Assembly: GCF_902489365.1 (NCBI RefSeq)
Contig: NZ_CABTZR010000008.1
Span: 1-51,781, forward strand
Direction: 5' to 3'
Length of the DNA stretch: 51,781 nucleotides
DNA from: an uncultured Corynebacterium sp.
Lineage (GTDB): Bacteria > Actinomycetota > Actinomycetes > Mycobacteriales > Mycobacteriaceae
Every line of letters begins with the position of its first letter. The stretch's first letter is position 1. A model generated the notes under the pieces. That model saw only the letters and a list, made by a program, of their open reading frames with translations, did not search any database and had not been told where the DNA came from. This document shows positions 1-8,655 of this stretch, piece after piece. Made by a program: the position numbers and the translations under genes.

Positions 1-596
1 AGGAAGGACTCGGTAAAGCGCAGGAAGGGATCGGCTGCCTTGCCGGCCTTGACCGCGGCGATGCCCAAGGCCAAGGAAATAACAAGAAGCTGAAGGGCGC
101 CGAAGCTGAGGGAGGCTTCGCCATCGCTCAGGGAAGCCTTGAGTCCAAAGAAGTTGGCGGGGACCAGTTGCTGGAGGAAGGCGGTCCATGAACCAACGTT
201 GGATGGGTCGGCGGCGGTGGAAGCATCGACAGTTGTGCCTACGCCCGGCTTCATCACGAGGGCGACGAGAATGCCGGCGAGGACAGAGAAGAATGCTGTG
301 ATGGCGAACCATACAAGGGTGGAGATTGCCAGCGAGGCTGCATTAGCCACCTTGCGTAGGTTAGCAACCGAGGTGACGACGGCCGCGAAGATGAGCGGCG
401 GGACCATCACCTTGAGCAATTGGACGTACGCGCCGCCGACGCCGGACAGGGTATTGGAGAGCCACGAGGACTCCATGCCGGAAGCGATGAAGCCGAGAAT
501 GAGGCCGATGATGAGGCCGGCAATGACCTGGGCGCCAAAGCCGGTGGCCCAGGAGGGTAGCGCGCGCGAGGATGCGCGGGAGGAAGTATCGGACAC
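1..596 (-). CDS. Dicarboxylate/amino acid:cation symporter (DAACS family), 5' part
   Basis: This is a partial gene. It starts at GTG 596-594 and runs off the left edge, so about 198 N-terminal residues are visible. A short Ser-rich leader is followed by hydrophobic segments, then the family-typical stretch LLKVMVPPLIFAAVVTSVANL, which matches the first helices of GltP/DctA transporters. These inner-membrane proteins import C4-dicarboxylates or acidic amino acids with Na+ or H+. The start is supported by AGAAGG eight bases upstream. A TATACA -10-like box lies on the minus strand at 625-620. The substrate cannot be told because the selective C-terminal part (HP2/TM8) is outside the window. Confidence 0.85.
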   Translation of the reverse strand, partial: MSDTSSRASSRALPSWATGFGAQVIAGLIIGLILGFIASGMESSWLSNTLSGVGGAYVQLLKVMVPPLIFAAVVTSVANLRKVANAASLAISTLVWFAITAFFSVLAGILVALVMKPGVGTTVDASTAADPSNVGSWTAFLQQLVPANFFGLKASLSDGEASLSFGALQLLVISLALGIAAVKAGKAADPFLRFTESF

Positions 597-632
597 GAGA
601 TTATCCTTCTAGACAGTGTTGTATAGAAATGG

Positions 633-665
633 ACCAAACGGTTCGGTGAAGTCATACCGATCGGT
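633..665 (-). promoter_or_regulatory. Possible operator upstream of the symporter gene
   Basis: The 117-bp gap between lplA and the symporter holds the perfect 10-bp palindrome ACCGATCGGT at 656-665. A related half-site pair (ACCAAACGGTTCGGT) lies at 633-647, just upstream of the TATACA -10-like box at 620-625. Position and repetition suggest a repressor site, but no cognate regulator is encoded nearby. This is weak evidence. Confidence 0.25.
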
Positions 666-713
666 TCACTAGAACGTGTAACACCGTACGCTGCCCAGAA
701 ATTCCCTTGCAAA

Positions 714-1784
714 TTATGGGATGCGTTTGGTCCATTCATCGTTGAGGAACTTGGTGTCGACGAGGTGGCGGGCGGCGGCGAGGGTGTCGTCGGAAAGCTC
801 AGCGTCGACGGCGCCGTAGCGGGTGGCAAACTCGCGCGCCATGGTCTCGATGATTTCCTCGCGAGGCACGCCGGTTTGGCGGCGCAGCGGGTCCACACGT
901 TTCTTTGCGCTGGCCAGGCCTTTGGAGGAGACTTTGACCTTGCCGATGCGCAAGACTTCCATCATCTTGTCTGCATCGATGTCATAGCTCATCGTGGTGT
1001 GGTGAAGTACCGCGCCCTTGCGGCGCTTTTGAGCGGCACCGCCAATCTTTCCGCCGTCCGAGGTGATGTCATTAATCGGCACGTACCAGGCATTGACACC
1101 AAGCTTGCTGAGCGCCGAGAGAACCCATTGGTCTAGATACTCGTAGCTAGCCTCGTAGGAATAACCGGCCACGAGAGACTCTGGGGCGTACAGGGAATAA
1201 GTCACACAGTTGCCGCCCTCCATGAACATTGCGCCACCACCGGAGATTCGGCGCACTGGAACAATGCCGTGCTTGTCGACGCCTTCCTGGTCTAACTCGT
1301 TGGAATAAGACTGGTAGGAACCGAAGACTACGGCGCGATCTTCCCATTCCCAGAAGCGGAGCGTAGGACCGCGTTTTCCTTCCGTGACTTCGTTGAGGAG
1401 GACCTCATCGAGGGCGACGTTGACTGGGGTCGGGAGAACTCCTGGGCGCAGGATTTCCCAGTTGTGGTCGGTGAAATCGGTACCGCCCGACAGGGCACGC
1501 TTGGCCGTGACTGCCAGGTTGTGTGTGTCAAAGCCGTGAAGGGCCACGGGTGAATCGATTCGCGCAAGGGCGGCATCGAGCCGGGATTGAATCTCTTCTG
1601 TCGAGGCGGCTGTAGTGATGCCGACCAGCGCTGGGGCTAGTGCCTCGTAAGCCTCTTCCGGTTCGAGGAAGAAATCACCGGAAACCTTTGCTGCGGTTAC
1701 GGTGCTGTCGGCGTCAATATCGAGATCGACGACGAGTAGTTTGCCGCCCGGGACTTTGAGTTCGAAGTGTCTGGTTTGATTCAT
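714..1784 (-). CDS. lplA: Lipoate-protein ligase A with the accessory domain at the N-terminus
   Basis: The 356-residue product is a cytoplasmic enzyme that activates lipoate with ATP and attaches it to lysines of 2-oxoacid dehydrogenase E2 or GcvH proteins. The BPL/LPL catalytic core spans about residues 105-330. It has the lipoyl-AMP-binding motif RRISGGG at 178-184 and a GGKIGGAAQK stretch containing the expected active-site lysine near 246. Residues 1-75 (GGKLLVVDLDID...VSGDFFLEPEEA) match the small accessory domain that lies at the C-terminus of E. coli LplA, so the domain order is swapped. The start ATG follows a TACCCT -10-like box by 7 nt, which suggests a leaderless transcript. It is followed on the same strand by the symporter gene. 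Confidence 0.9.
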   Translation of the reverse strand: MNQTRHFELKVPGGKLLVVDLDIDADSTVTAAKVSGDFFLEPEEAYEALAPALVGITTAASTEEIQSRLDAALARIDSPVALHGFDTHNLAVTAKRALSGGTDFTDHNWEILRPGVLPTPVNVALDEVLLNEVTEGKRGPTLRFWEWEDRAVVFGSYQSYSNELDQEGVDKHGIVPVRRISGGGAMFMEGGNCVTYSLYAPESLVAGYSYEASYEYLDQWVLSALSKLGVNAWYVPINDITSDGGKIGGAAQKRRKGAVLHHTTMSYDIDADKMMEVLRIGKVKVSSKGLASAKKRVDPLRRQTGVPREEIIETMAREFATRYGAVDAELSDDTLAAARHLVDTKFLNDEWTKRIP

Positions 1785-2254
1785 GGTGCTTAGGGTACTC
1801 GGGTATAGCGTTGTGGCGATTGTGAAAATAGACCATTTAATGAATGCGGAATTTGGGGAAGGGGGTAGCCAACATTTTTTGGCTGTGCCTGTGAGTAGCG
1901 TAAAGAGTTGCGTAGAGGGTCGTTGTTGGGCGCTATGTTGCGGGTGGAAGTTAGTGCCTTTATGTCTCGTTTGGGGATGTGGGGTAGGAGTGTAGGTCGG
2001 GGACTGGCAGGCGTTTGAAGAGCTTAAATAGTCTGTAATCTAATCGTTATAGCCAATATGACCTGCGGCTAAGCGCGATTTTGGCAAAAGAAGGGGATGC
2101 TGCGGTGGCGCATTGTTTATTTGTCCGTATGGTGGGTGACAGCGCAAACGAAATAGCAAATCGTCCCCCACTTCTTATGACATATGGGGGTGATGTTGAG
2201 AGCTGTGGTTTGCCAGTTCCATATAGACCAAATATAGAAAGGTTTAGAGAAACA
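1785..2254. other. Intergenic region between lplA and the PRC-barrel gene
   Basis: This 470-bp divergent spacer is richer in A+T than its neighbours. The promoter of the downstream gene lies at its right end. I see no convincing coding sequence: short open frames lack plausible composition and ribosome sites. No structured RNA is evident. Confidence 0.5.
2210..2238 (+). promoter_or_regulatory. Promoter of the PRC-barrel/YsnF gene
   Basis: TTGCCA (2210-2215) and TATAGA (2233-2238) are separated by 17 bp, close to the corynebacterial SigA consensus. The start codon at 2255 lies 16 bases after the -10, so the mRNA would have a leader of only about 10 nt. The GAAAGG upstream of ATG overlaps the -10 and would not be in the transcript. 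Confidence 0.6.
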
Positions 2255-3115
2255 ATGGGTAAGAACATTAAGGATCTGTTTAACGCAACCGCATACGACA
2301 AGGCCGGCGAGAAGCTGGGCTCTGTCAAGGAGGTCTTCGTCGACGAGCAGTCCGGTCAGCCGACTTTCGTTGAGGTCAACCACGGTCTGTTCGGCATGAG
2401 CTCTAGCTTGGTACCGCTCCGCGGTCACGATTTCACCGGTGAAGAGCTCAAGCTGGCCTTCTCTAAGGACCGCATCGAGAACGCACCGGACTTTGACTCC
2501 GATAAGCCGCTGACTCCTGAGGCACAGGCGGACATCTTCAAGCACTACGGCCTCGAGAACGCGCAGGACGTGACCACCTACCGTGACGAGCGTGATGAGC
2601 GCGCTGGTGTTGCAGGTGCTGGTGCAGCTGGCGCTGGTGTTGCAGGTGCTGGTGCACACGCTAAGGATGAGACCGCTTCTACCGACCGCGTTGAAGCTGA
2701 CCGTGCTGCTGCTACCGACCACAACCTCACCAACAACGAGGGCGAGGTTATCCGCTCCGAGGAGCGCCTGGACGTCAACAAGGAGCGCGTGGCCACCGGC
2801 GAGGCGCGCCTGCGCAAGTACGTCGTGACCGATACTGAGACCGTCGAGGTTCCGGTCGAGCGCGAAGAGGTTCGCGTCGAGCGCACCCCGATTTCTGAGG
2901 CTGACGCTGCCAACTACACCGGCACCATTGGCGATAACGGAGCCGAAGAAGCCTCCGTCACCCTGCATGAAGAGCGTGTGAACGTAGAGAAGAAGACCGT
3001 CCCGGTGGAGAAGGTTAACCTCTCCAAGGAGACCATCAAGGACACCGAGACCCACACCGAGGAGCTGCGCAAGGAGCAGATCGATACCGACGGCATCACC
3101 GAGACCCGCAAGTAA
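2255..3115 (+). CDS. PRC-barrel and DUF2382 (YsnF-like) stress protein
   Basis: The product has 286 residues. Residues 1 to about 90 form a PRC-barrel (LGSVKEVFVDEQSGQPTFVEV). A Gly/Ala-rich linker at about 116-134 is encoded by a 30-bp tandem repeat. Residues about 165-275 are a DUF2382/YsnF domain rich in E, R, K and V, with alternating charges (VEVPVEREEVRVERTP). Proteins of this architecture are common in Actinobacteria and in Deinococcus-type stress regulons, but their biochemical role is not established. There is no signal peptide or membrane segment, so it is probably cytosolic. ATG 2255 is preferred because the PRC domain begins there and a good promoter sits just upstream. A strong terminator follows. 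Confidence 0.85.
   Translation: MGKNIKDLFNATAYDKAGEKLGSVKEVFVDEQSGQPTFVEVNHGLFGMSSSLVPLRGHDFTGEELKLAFSKDRIENAPDFDSDKPLTPEAQADIFKHYGLENAQDVTTYRDERDERAGVAGAGAAGAGVAGAGAHAKDETASTDRVEADRAAATDHNLTNNEGEVIRSEERLDVNKERVATGEARLRKYVVTDTETVEVPVEREEVRVERTPISEADAANYTGTIGDNGAEEASVTLHEERVNVEKKTVPVEKVNLSKETIKDTETHTEELRKEQIDTDGITETRK
2601..2656 (+). repeat. 30-bp in-frame tandem repeat coding for a Gly/Ala linker
   Basis: The 30-bp unit at 2601-2630 is repeated, with 25-26 matching bases, from 2631. It encodes alternating Gly, Ala and Val (GVAGAGAAGAGVAGAGA). Because 30 is divisible by 3, copy-number change would only lengthen or shorten the linker between the two domains. Confidence 0.8.
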
Positions 3116-3135
3116 TCTCGGTTAAGGGCTAAGAG

Positions 3136-3168
3136 GCTGGAGCTGCAAAGCTCCAGCTTTTCGCGTTT
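3136..3168 (+). terminator. Rho-independent terminator after the PRC-barrel gene
   Basis: A perfect 8-bp stem is formed by GCTGGAGC (3136-3143) and GCTCCAGC (3150-3157), with a 6-nt loop, followed by TTTTCGCGTTTT. It separates this gene from the formate dehydrogenase operon. Confidence 0.85.
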
Positions 3169-3238
3169 TAGGCCCGATCCTTGTCTTATGGTCTTAGGAA
3201 GGGTGGAAAAGATGGAGGCAAACCAGTAGGTTTGAATC

Positions 3239-6200
3239 ATGTCACGTTTTAGCCCACTGAACTGGCCCGTTGTGTGCCAGATCCGCAATAAGGACGCCTT
3301 CGGTCGCGATGTGTCCACGCAGTCGGCTAAGAGCGAAGATTTGCGAGGACGCACTGTCGACGCGGACCGTGTGGTGCAATCGGTGTGCCCCTACTGTGCA
3401 GTGGGCTGCTCCCAGCGCGTTTATGTCAAGGATGACCGCGTCATCCAAATCGAAGGGGACCCAGATTCCCCGATTTCCCGCGGACGCCTCTGTCCCAAGG
3501 GTTCTGCGTCTGAGCAGCTCATTAACTCCTCGACTCGCATCACCACCATCAAGTACCGAGCGCCCTATGCTACTGAATGGCAGGAGCTCGACGAAGAGAC
3601 CGCGATGGACATGATCGCGGACCGCTTCGTGGAGGCACGCGCGAGGCACTGGGAGGACGTCGATAAGCACGGGCGTCGTCTCAACCGCACCATGGGTATC
3701 GCCGGTTTGGGTGGCGCGACGCTAGATAATGAGGAGAACTACCTCATTAAGAAGCTGTTTACCGCCACCGGTGCCATTCAAGTGGAGAACCAGGCGCGCA
3801 TATGACACTCCGCCACCGTTCCTAGTCTAGGAACATCGTTTGGCCGCGGCGGAGCAACCCAACCGCTGCAGGATATGGCGAATGCGGACTGCATCGTCAT
3901 CGAGGGTTCTAATATGGCGGAATGCCACCCCGTGGGATTCCAGTGGGTCGTGGAAGCCAAGAAGCGTGGTGCACGCATTATCCACGTGGATCCGCGCTAC
4001 ACGCGTACGTCTGCCTTTGCGAACCGCCACATCGGTATTCGCGGTGGCACGGACGTGGTACTGCTCGGCGCGATTATCAAGTACGTGCTGGATAATGACC
4101 TGTATTTCCACGATTATGTGGTGAATTACACCAACGCGGCGTCGATCATCTCGCCGGATTTCCAGGACACCGAGGACCTCGAGGGACTGTTCTCTGGGTA
4201 CGACGCAGAGAAGGGCAAGTATGTCACGGACTCGTGGCAGTACGTGCGAAAGCCTGAGGGCTCCTCGTGGAACGTGGAGAAGGACATGACGCTGGAGGAT
4301 CCGAACACGGTCTTCCAGATTCTCAAGCGCCACTACTCGCGCTACACCCCGGAGATGGTGGAGGAGACCTGTGGCATTTCGCCGGAGGACTTCTATTACT
4401 TGGCGGATTCGATTGCGCAGAACTCCACCCCGGAGCGCACCACGTGCTTCGCCTACGCGCTGGGCTTTACCCAGCACACCCTGGGCGCACAGTTCATCCG
4501 AACCGCGGCGATCCTGCAGCTACTCATGGGCAACGTGGGCCGACCTGGCTCGGGAATCATGGCCTTGCGCGGGCACGCCTCGATTCAGGGATCGACTGAT
4601 ATTCCAACCTTGTTTAACTCGCTGCCGGGCTACCTGCCGATGCCGCACGCGGATCAGGAGACCTGGGCGGATTACCTGGATTCCTTCCGTCAGGAAGACC
4701 AGAAGGGCTTCTGGCAGATAGGTGAAAACTATGCTGTGTCCTTAATGAAGTCCTATTGGGGTGACGCCGCCACCGAGGAAAACAACTGGGGCTTTGATCT
4801 CATGCCGCGCCTGTCCGGCGCGCACTCGACCTATGAGACCTTGTTGGCCATGCTGCGCCACGAGGTGGAAGGCTACTTTGTCTTCGGGCAGAACCCGGCG
4901 GTGGCACAATCCAATGGTGGTATGCAGCGCCGCGGTCTAGCCTCATTGAAGTGGCTGGTCGTGCGGGATTTCCAGGAGATTGAGACTGCAAGCTTCTGGA
5001 AGGATTCGCCGGAGATTAAGAACGGCGAGCTGAAGACTGAGGACATCGCTACTGAGGTCTTCCTCATGCCGGCAGCTACCCACGTGGAGAAGTCCGGTAC
5101 CTTTACCCAGACTCAGCGCATGGTGCAATGGCGCTTCCAAGCGACTCCGCCGCCGGGCCAGGCCCGCAGCGAGGCGTGGTTCTTCTACCAGCTGGGCAAG
5201 AAGATTAGGGAGCGCTTGGCGGATTCGACTGACCCGCGCGATCTGCCGATTAAGTCCGTGACGTGGGATTACACGGAGGACGAGCACGGCGACCCGAGCT
5301 CGGATGAAATCCTGCGGGAGATCAACGGCTACTACCTCGATGGGCCGAAGAAGGGTCAGCTCTTGCCGGCCTTCACAGAGATGCGAGCCGATGGCTCGAC
5401 GTCTGGCGGGTGTTGGATTTACACCGGCGTGTATAAGGACGGTATCAACCATGCAGCGAAGAAGGTTCCGGGTTCGGAGCAAAACGAGGTAGCTCTCGAC
5501 TGGGGCTGGGTGTGGCCGGCCAATCGCCGCATCCTGTACAACCGTGCTTCCGCAAAGCCGGATGGAACTCCGTGGTCGGAGCGCAAGAAGTACGTGTGGT
5601 GGGATGAAGCCCAAGGCAAGTGGGTTGGTGACGACGTGCCGGACTTCCCAGCCACGAAGCGCCCAGACTATGTCGCGCCTGTCGACGCCGTCGGCCCCGA
5701 CGCCCTCGACGGTGATGATCCATTCATTATGCAGGCCGACGGCCTGGGCTGGCTGTTCGCGCCGAAGGGATTGTCGGACGGCCCCCTGCCGACTCACTAC
5801 GAGCCGCAGGAATCCCCGGTCACCAATGCTTTGTACAAGCAACAGCAGTCGCCAACGCGTCTGACGATTAAGCGCGAAGATAACCTCTCCCGACCAGAGC
5901 CGGGGGAGCGCGGTGCCGATGTTTTCCCGTTCGTCTTTTCCACCTATCGCTTGACGGAGATGTATACCTCTGGCGCGATGTCACGCCGCCTGCCTTTCTT
6001 GGCGGAGTTGCAGCCGGGACTATTCTGCGAGGTGGACAAGGAATTGGCCGCCAAGCGCGGCCTTGTCAACGGCGAGTGGGCCACCATCGTGTCACCACGT
6101 GGTGTCATCGAGGCGCAGGTTTTGGTAACGGACCGCATGGAGATGCTCACCATCAATGGAGAGGACTTCCACCAGATCGGTTTGCCGTATCACTATGGCG

Positions 6201-6511
6201 AATCGGGGACGACCGAGGTAGCCGGTGACGGCGCCAATGACCTGTTGGGCCTGACCCTGGAACCGAACGTGTTCATCCAGAACTCCAAGGTCGGTGCGTG
6301 CGATATCCGGCCGGGTCGTCGTCCACGTGGCGAGGCCCGCGTCAAGCTCTTGCGTGAGTACCAAGAGCGGGCTCACCTTACTGTTGACTCGGGCAACCGG
6401 ATCCTGGACGTCTCAGATGCTTTTAGCACGAAGAGCGATGCTTCTGAGGAGAACACCGGCGATGACACCACCGCAGGCAATGTGGCGGACTACGAAGGCA
6501 AAGAAGGCTAA
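3239..6511 (+). CDS. Selenocysteine-containing formate dehydrogenase, catalytic alpha subunit
   Basis: The 1090-residue molybdopterin enzyme oxidises formate to CO2. Cys50, Cys53, Cys57 and Cys85 (CPYCAVGC then GRLCPKG) bind the N-terminal 4Fe-4S cluster. An in-frame TGA at 3803-3805 gives Sec189 in the context ARI-U-HSATV, the active-site position of Sec or Cys in this family. Downstream the frame continues without interruption through typical molybdopterin-binding blocks to the C-terminal dinucleotide-binding domain. A hairpin right after the UGA and a full selD/tRNA-Sec/selA/selB set in the same locus support recoding rather than a broken gene. There is no twin-arginine signal, so the catalytic site is probably cytoplasmic. 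Beta and gamma subunit genes follow. An annotator ignoring recoding would split this gene in two. Confidence 0.95.
3803..3854 (+). promoter_or_regulatory. UGA-Sec codon and bacterial SECIS-like element
   Basis: TGA at 3803-3805 is followed by a perfect 7-bp hairpin, GTTCCTA (3818-3824), loop GTC, TAGGAAC (3828-3834). An outer arm pair, CTCCGCC (3808-3814) with GGCGGAG (3848-3854), could extend the structure. A GU in the apical loop about 22 nt after the UGA fits the known SelB-binding requirement of bacterial SECIS elements. The structure is read by eye, not computed. Confidence 0.75.
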
Positions 6512-6520
6512 GGAGGACTA

Positions 6521-7564
6521 ATGGCTAATCTTTTCACCGAAAAGGCTGATAAACACGGCTATGAGTCCTATCAGCGCATGGCGTTCTTTACCGATACCTC
6601 GGTATGCATCGGCTGCAAGGCGTGCGAGGTGGCCTGTAAAGAATGGAACCGCAACCCGGTGGAAGGCTATGCGGTCACCGGCAATTCCTATGACAACACC
6701 GGCGGGCTAGGCGCTAATACCTGGCGCCACGTGGCCTTCATTGAGCAAAGCAACGAGCGCATCGAGCAAGCGCGCGAGGAGGGGCGCACACTCATCTCGC
6801 TGGGTATGCCCACAACCTCTGCACCAAGCGTGACCCCAGATACCGATGATTTTCGCTGGCTCATGTCCTCCGATGTGTGCAAGCACTGCACCAATGCTGG
6901 ATGCTTGGACGTGTGCCCGACGGGCGCGCTCTTTCGTTCCGAATTCGGCACCGTCGTGGTGCAGGATGACGTGTGCAATGGCTGCGGGACATGCGTGGCC
7001 GGTTGTCCGTTCGGCGTGATTGAGCGCCGCGATGACGGCGGCGTGACACTGAAGGCGGACAAGACAGCCACCGTGGATTATCAGGTTCCGGACCACGCGG
7101 GCGTGAACGTGTTGGCAAAGCTGAAGCAGCTTAAGCCGCAAGGCCCCGACCATACGCCAGGACAGTCCATGCCTATTAAGAATCTGGGCGTGGCCCAGAA
7201 GTGCACCATGTGTTATGACCGCCTGAAAATTGGTGAGCAACCTGCCTGCGCCAAGACCTGCCCGACGGACTCCATCCAATTCGGCCCCTATGAGGAGATG
7301 CTCGCGGCCGCGCGGGAGCGCGTGCGCGTCCTCCACGAGCAAGGGCTGACGGAGGCTCGTCTCTACGGAGCAAACTCGCAAGATGGTGTTGGGGGAACGG
7401 GATCAATCTTCTTGTTGCTCGACTCTCCTGAGGTTTATGGGCTGCCGCCGGATCCGCGCGTGCCCACGGCGGATTTGCCGCAGATGTACAAGACCGCAGC
7501 GAAAGCTATCGGAGGAATGGCGCTGGCTGTGGCCGGGGCATTCATGTTGGGAGGCCGCAAGTGA
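6521..7564 (+). CDS. Formate dehydrogenase, iron-sulfur beta subunit
   Basis: The 347-residue ferredoxin-type subunit carries electrons from the catalytic subunit toward the membrane. There are four cysteine groups: C29-x2-C32-x2-C35-x3-C39 (CIGCKACEVAC), CKHCTNAGCLDVC (120-132), CNGCGTCVAGC (152-162) and a fourth pair of runs near 226-250 (CTMC...CAKTC). This matches the four 4Fe-4S clusters of FdnH-like proteins. A hydrophobic segment near the C-terminus (about 328-345) is a likely membrane anchor. It has a strong site (AAGGAGG) and starts 9 bases after the alpha gene, so the two are surely co-transcribed. Confidence 0.92.
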   Translation: MANLFTEKADKHGYESYQRMAFFTDTSVCIGCKACEVACKEWNRNPVEGYAVTGNSYDNTGGLGANTWRHVAFIEQSNERIEQAREEGRTLISLGMPTTSAPSVTPDTDDFRWLMSSDVCKHCTNAGCLDVCPTGALFRSEFGTVVVQDDVCNGCGTCVAGCPFGVIERRDDGGVTLKADKTATVDYQVPDHAGVNVLAKLKQLKPQGPDHTPGQSMPIKNLGVAQKCTMCYDRLKIGEQPACAKTCPTDSIQFGPYEEMLAAARERVRVLHEQGLTEARLYGANSQDGVGGTGSIFLLLDSPEVYGLPPDPRVPTADLPQMYKTAAKAIGGMALAVAGAFMLGGRK

Positions 7565-8655
7565 GCGAGTTTGATGAGTACCGCCCGCCGCAGGAGCCTA
7601 GGCGCAGGCGTGGCGGCGGCAAGAAGCGCCGGCGTGGACGAGTCGGAGCCGGCGCACAGGATGGTTCCAAAGAAGAGCGCATGGCCGAGGACTTTGAGTT
7701 CTCCTCGTATTACGGCAAGCCCGTAGTCAAGGCCCCGCCGTGGGAGTGGCCCATCGGCGGCTATCTCTTCCTCGGCGGCGTGGCCGGCGGTTCTGCGATG
7801 TTGGCCGCCGGTGCCCAGGCCACTGGGAACGCACCGCTGAAACGCTCGACGCGGTTGACGGCTTTCTCCGCGGCGTCGGTAGGTTCGGTCTTTTTGGTGC
7901 TCGACCTCGGCCGCCCAGAGCGCCTGCTCAACATGTTCCGCGTTTTCAAGGTGACCTCGCCGATGTCCATCGGCTCGTGGATCCTGGGCAGCTTCGCTTC
8001 CGCCGCGGCCCTGCCCGCGGTCGTGGAAGCGGACGAGCTGGTCGGTGGTATGCTGCCGAAGCCGCTTCGCCGCCTCCTCAATAAGGCCGCGGGCCCAGCA
8101 GGCGCTGTCGCCGGCGTGCTTGGCGGACCACTGGCGGGTTACACCGCGGTGCTGTTGGCCAACACATCAAACCCGACGTGGAATGACGCGAAGAAGCATC
8201 TGCCTTATGTGTTCGTATCCTCGGCTTCGGCGGCGGCGTCGGGCGCTGCCATGGTCTTTACCCCGGTGGAGAAAGCGGGCGCGGCACGAGCGCTCGGTAT
8301 TACTGCCGCAGCGGCCGATCTGGCCGCGACCCGTGTCATGGAAGCGAACATGGAGCCTGAGCCTCTTCGCCCGCTGCACGAAGGCACGCCCGGGAAACTC
8401 ATGAAGGCCTCTGAGGCGCTCATCGCCGCGGGTGGGGTGGGAACCGTAATCGCGTCGGCGACAAAGTCGCGCGCGGTGTCGGTGGTCTCCGGCCTGGCGC
8501 TTCTGGCGGGTTCTGCCTGCACGCGTTTCGGCGTGCTCAATGCGGGGCTGGAGGCGGTGAAGGACCCCGCGACAAGCATCGGCCCGCAAAAGCGCCGTGC
8601 TGAGGCCCGCCGCCAGGCAGAGGGCCTCACGCACTCGACAGTGACTAGCGGATAG
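7561..8655 (+). CDS. Formate dehydrogenase membrane subunit, NrfD/PsrC-like
   Basis: The product has 364 residues. A very basic N-terminal tail of about 60 residues (RRRRGGGKKRRRGR) precedes roughly eight hydrophobic segments, beginning with WPIGGYLFLGGVAGGSAML. This resembles NrfD/polysulfide reductase C-type quinone-interacting subunits rather than the cytochrome b FdnI type. It probably passes electrons from the beta subunit to menaquinone. The GTG start overlaps the beta stop codon (GTGA) behind GGGAGG, so translation is coupled. The unusual Arg/Lys-rich tail presumably stays in the cytoplasm. The 3' end overlaps the convergent selD gene by 11 bp. Confidence 0.88.
   Translation: MSEFDEYRPPQEPRRRRGGGKKRRRGRVGAGAQDGSKEERMAEDFEFSSYYGKPVVKAPPWEWPIGGYLFLGGVAGGSAMLAAGAQATGNAPLKRSTRLTAFSAASVGSVFLVLDLGRPERLLNMFRVFKVTSPMSIGSWILGSFASAAALPAVVEADELVGGMLPKPLRRLLNKAAGPAGAVAGVLGGPLAGYTAVLLANTSNPTWNDAKKHLPYVFVSSASAAASGAAMVFTPVEKAGAARALGITAAAADLAATRVMEANMEPEPLRPLHEGTPGKLMKASEALIAAGGVGTVIASATKSRAVSVVSGLALLAGSACTRFGVLNAGLEAVKDPATSIGPQKRRAEARRQAEGLTHSTVTSG

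Noticed and set aside
1783..1995. 70-residue open frame after lplA
   Set aside because: Its composition (Val, Cys, Gly runs) and lack of a ribosome site argue against a gene. It lies in promoter DNA of lplA.
3803..3805. In-frame TGA splitting the formate dehydrogenase gene into two open frames
   Set aside because: It is not a nonsense mutation. It is at the active-site Sec/Cys position (U-HSATV), is followed by a SECIS-like hairpin, and tRNA-Sec with selA, selB and selD is in the same locus.
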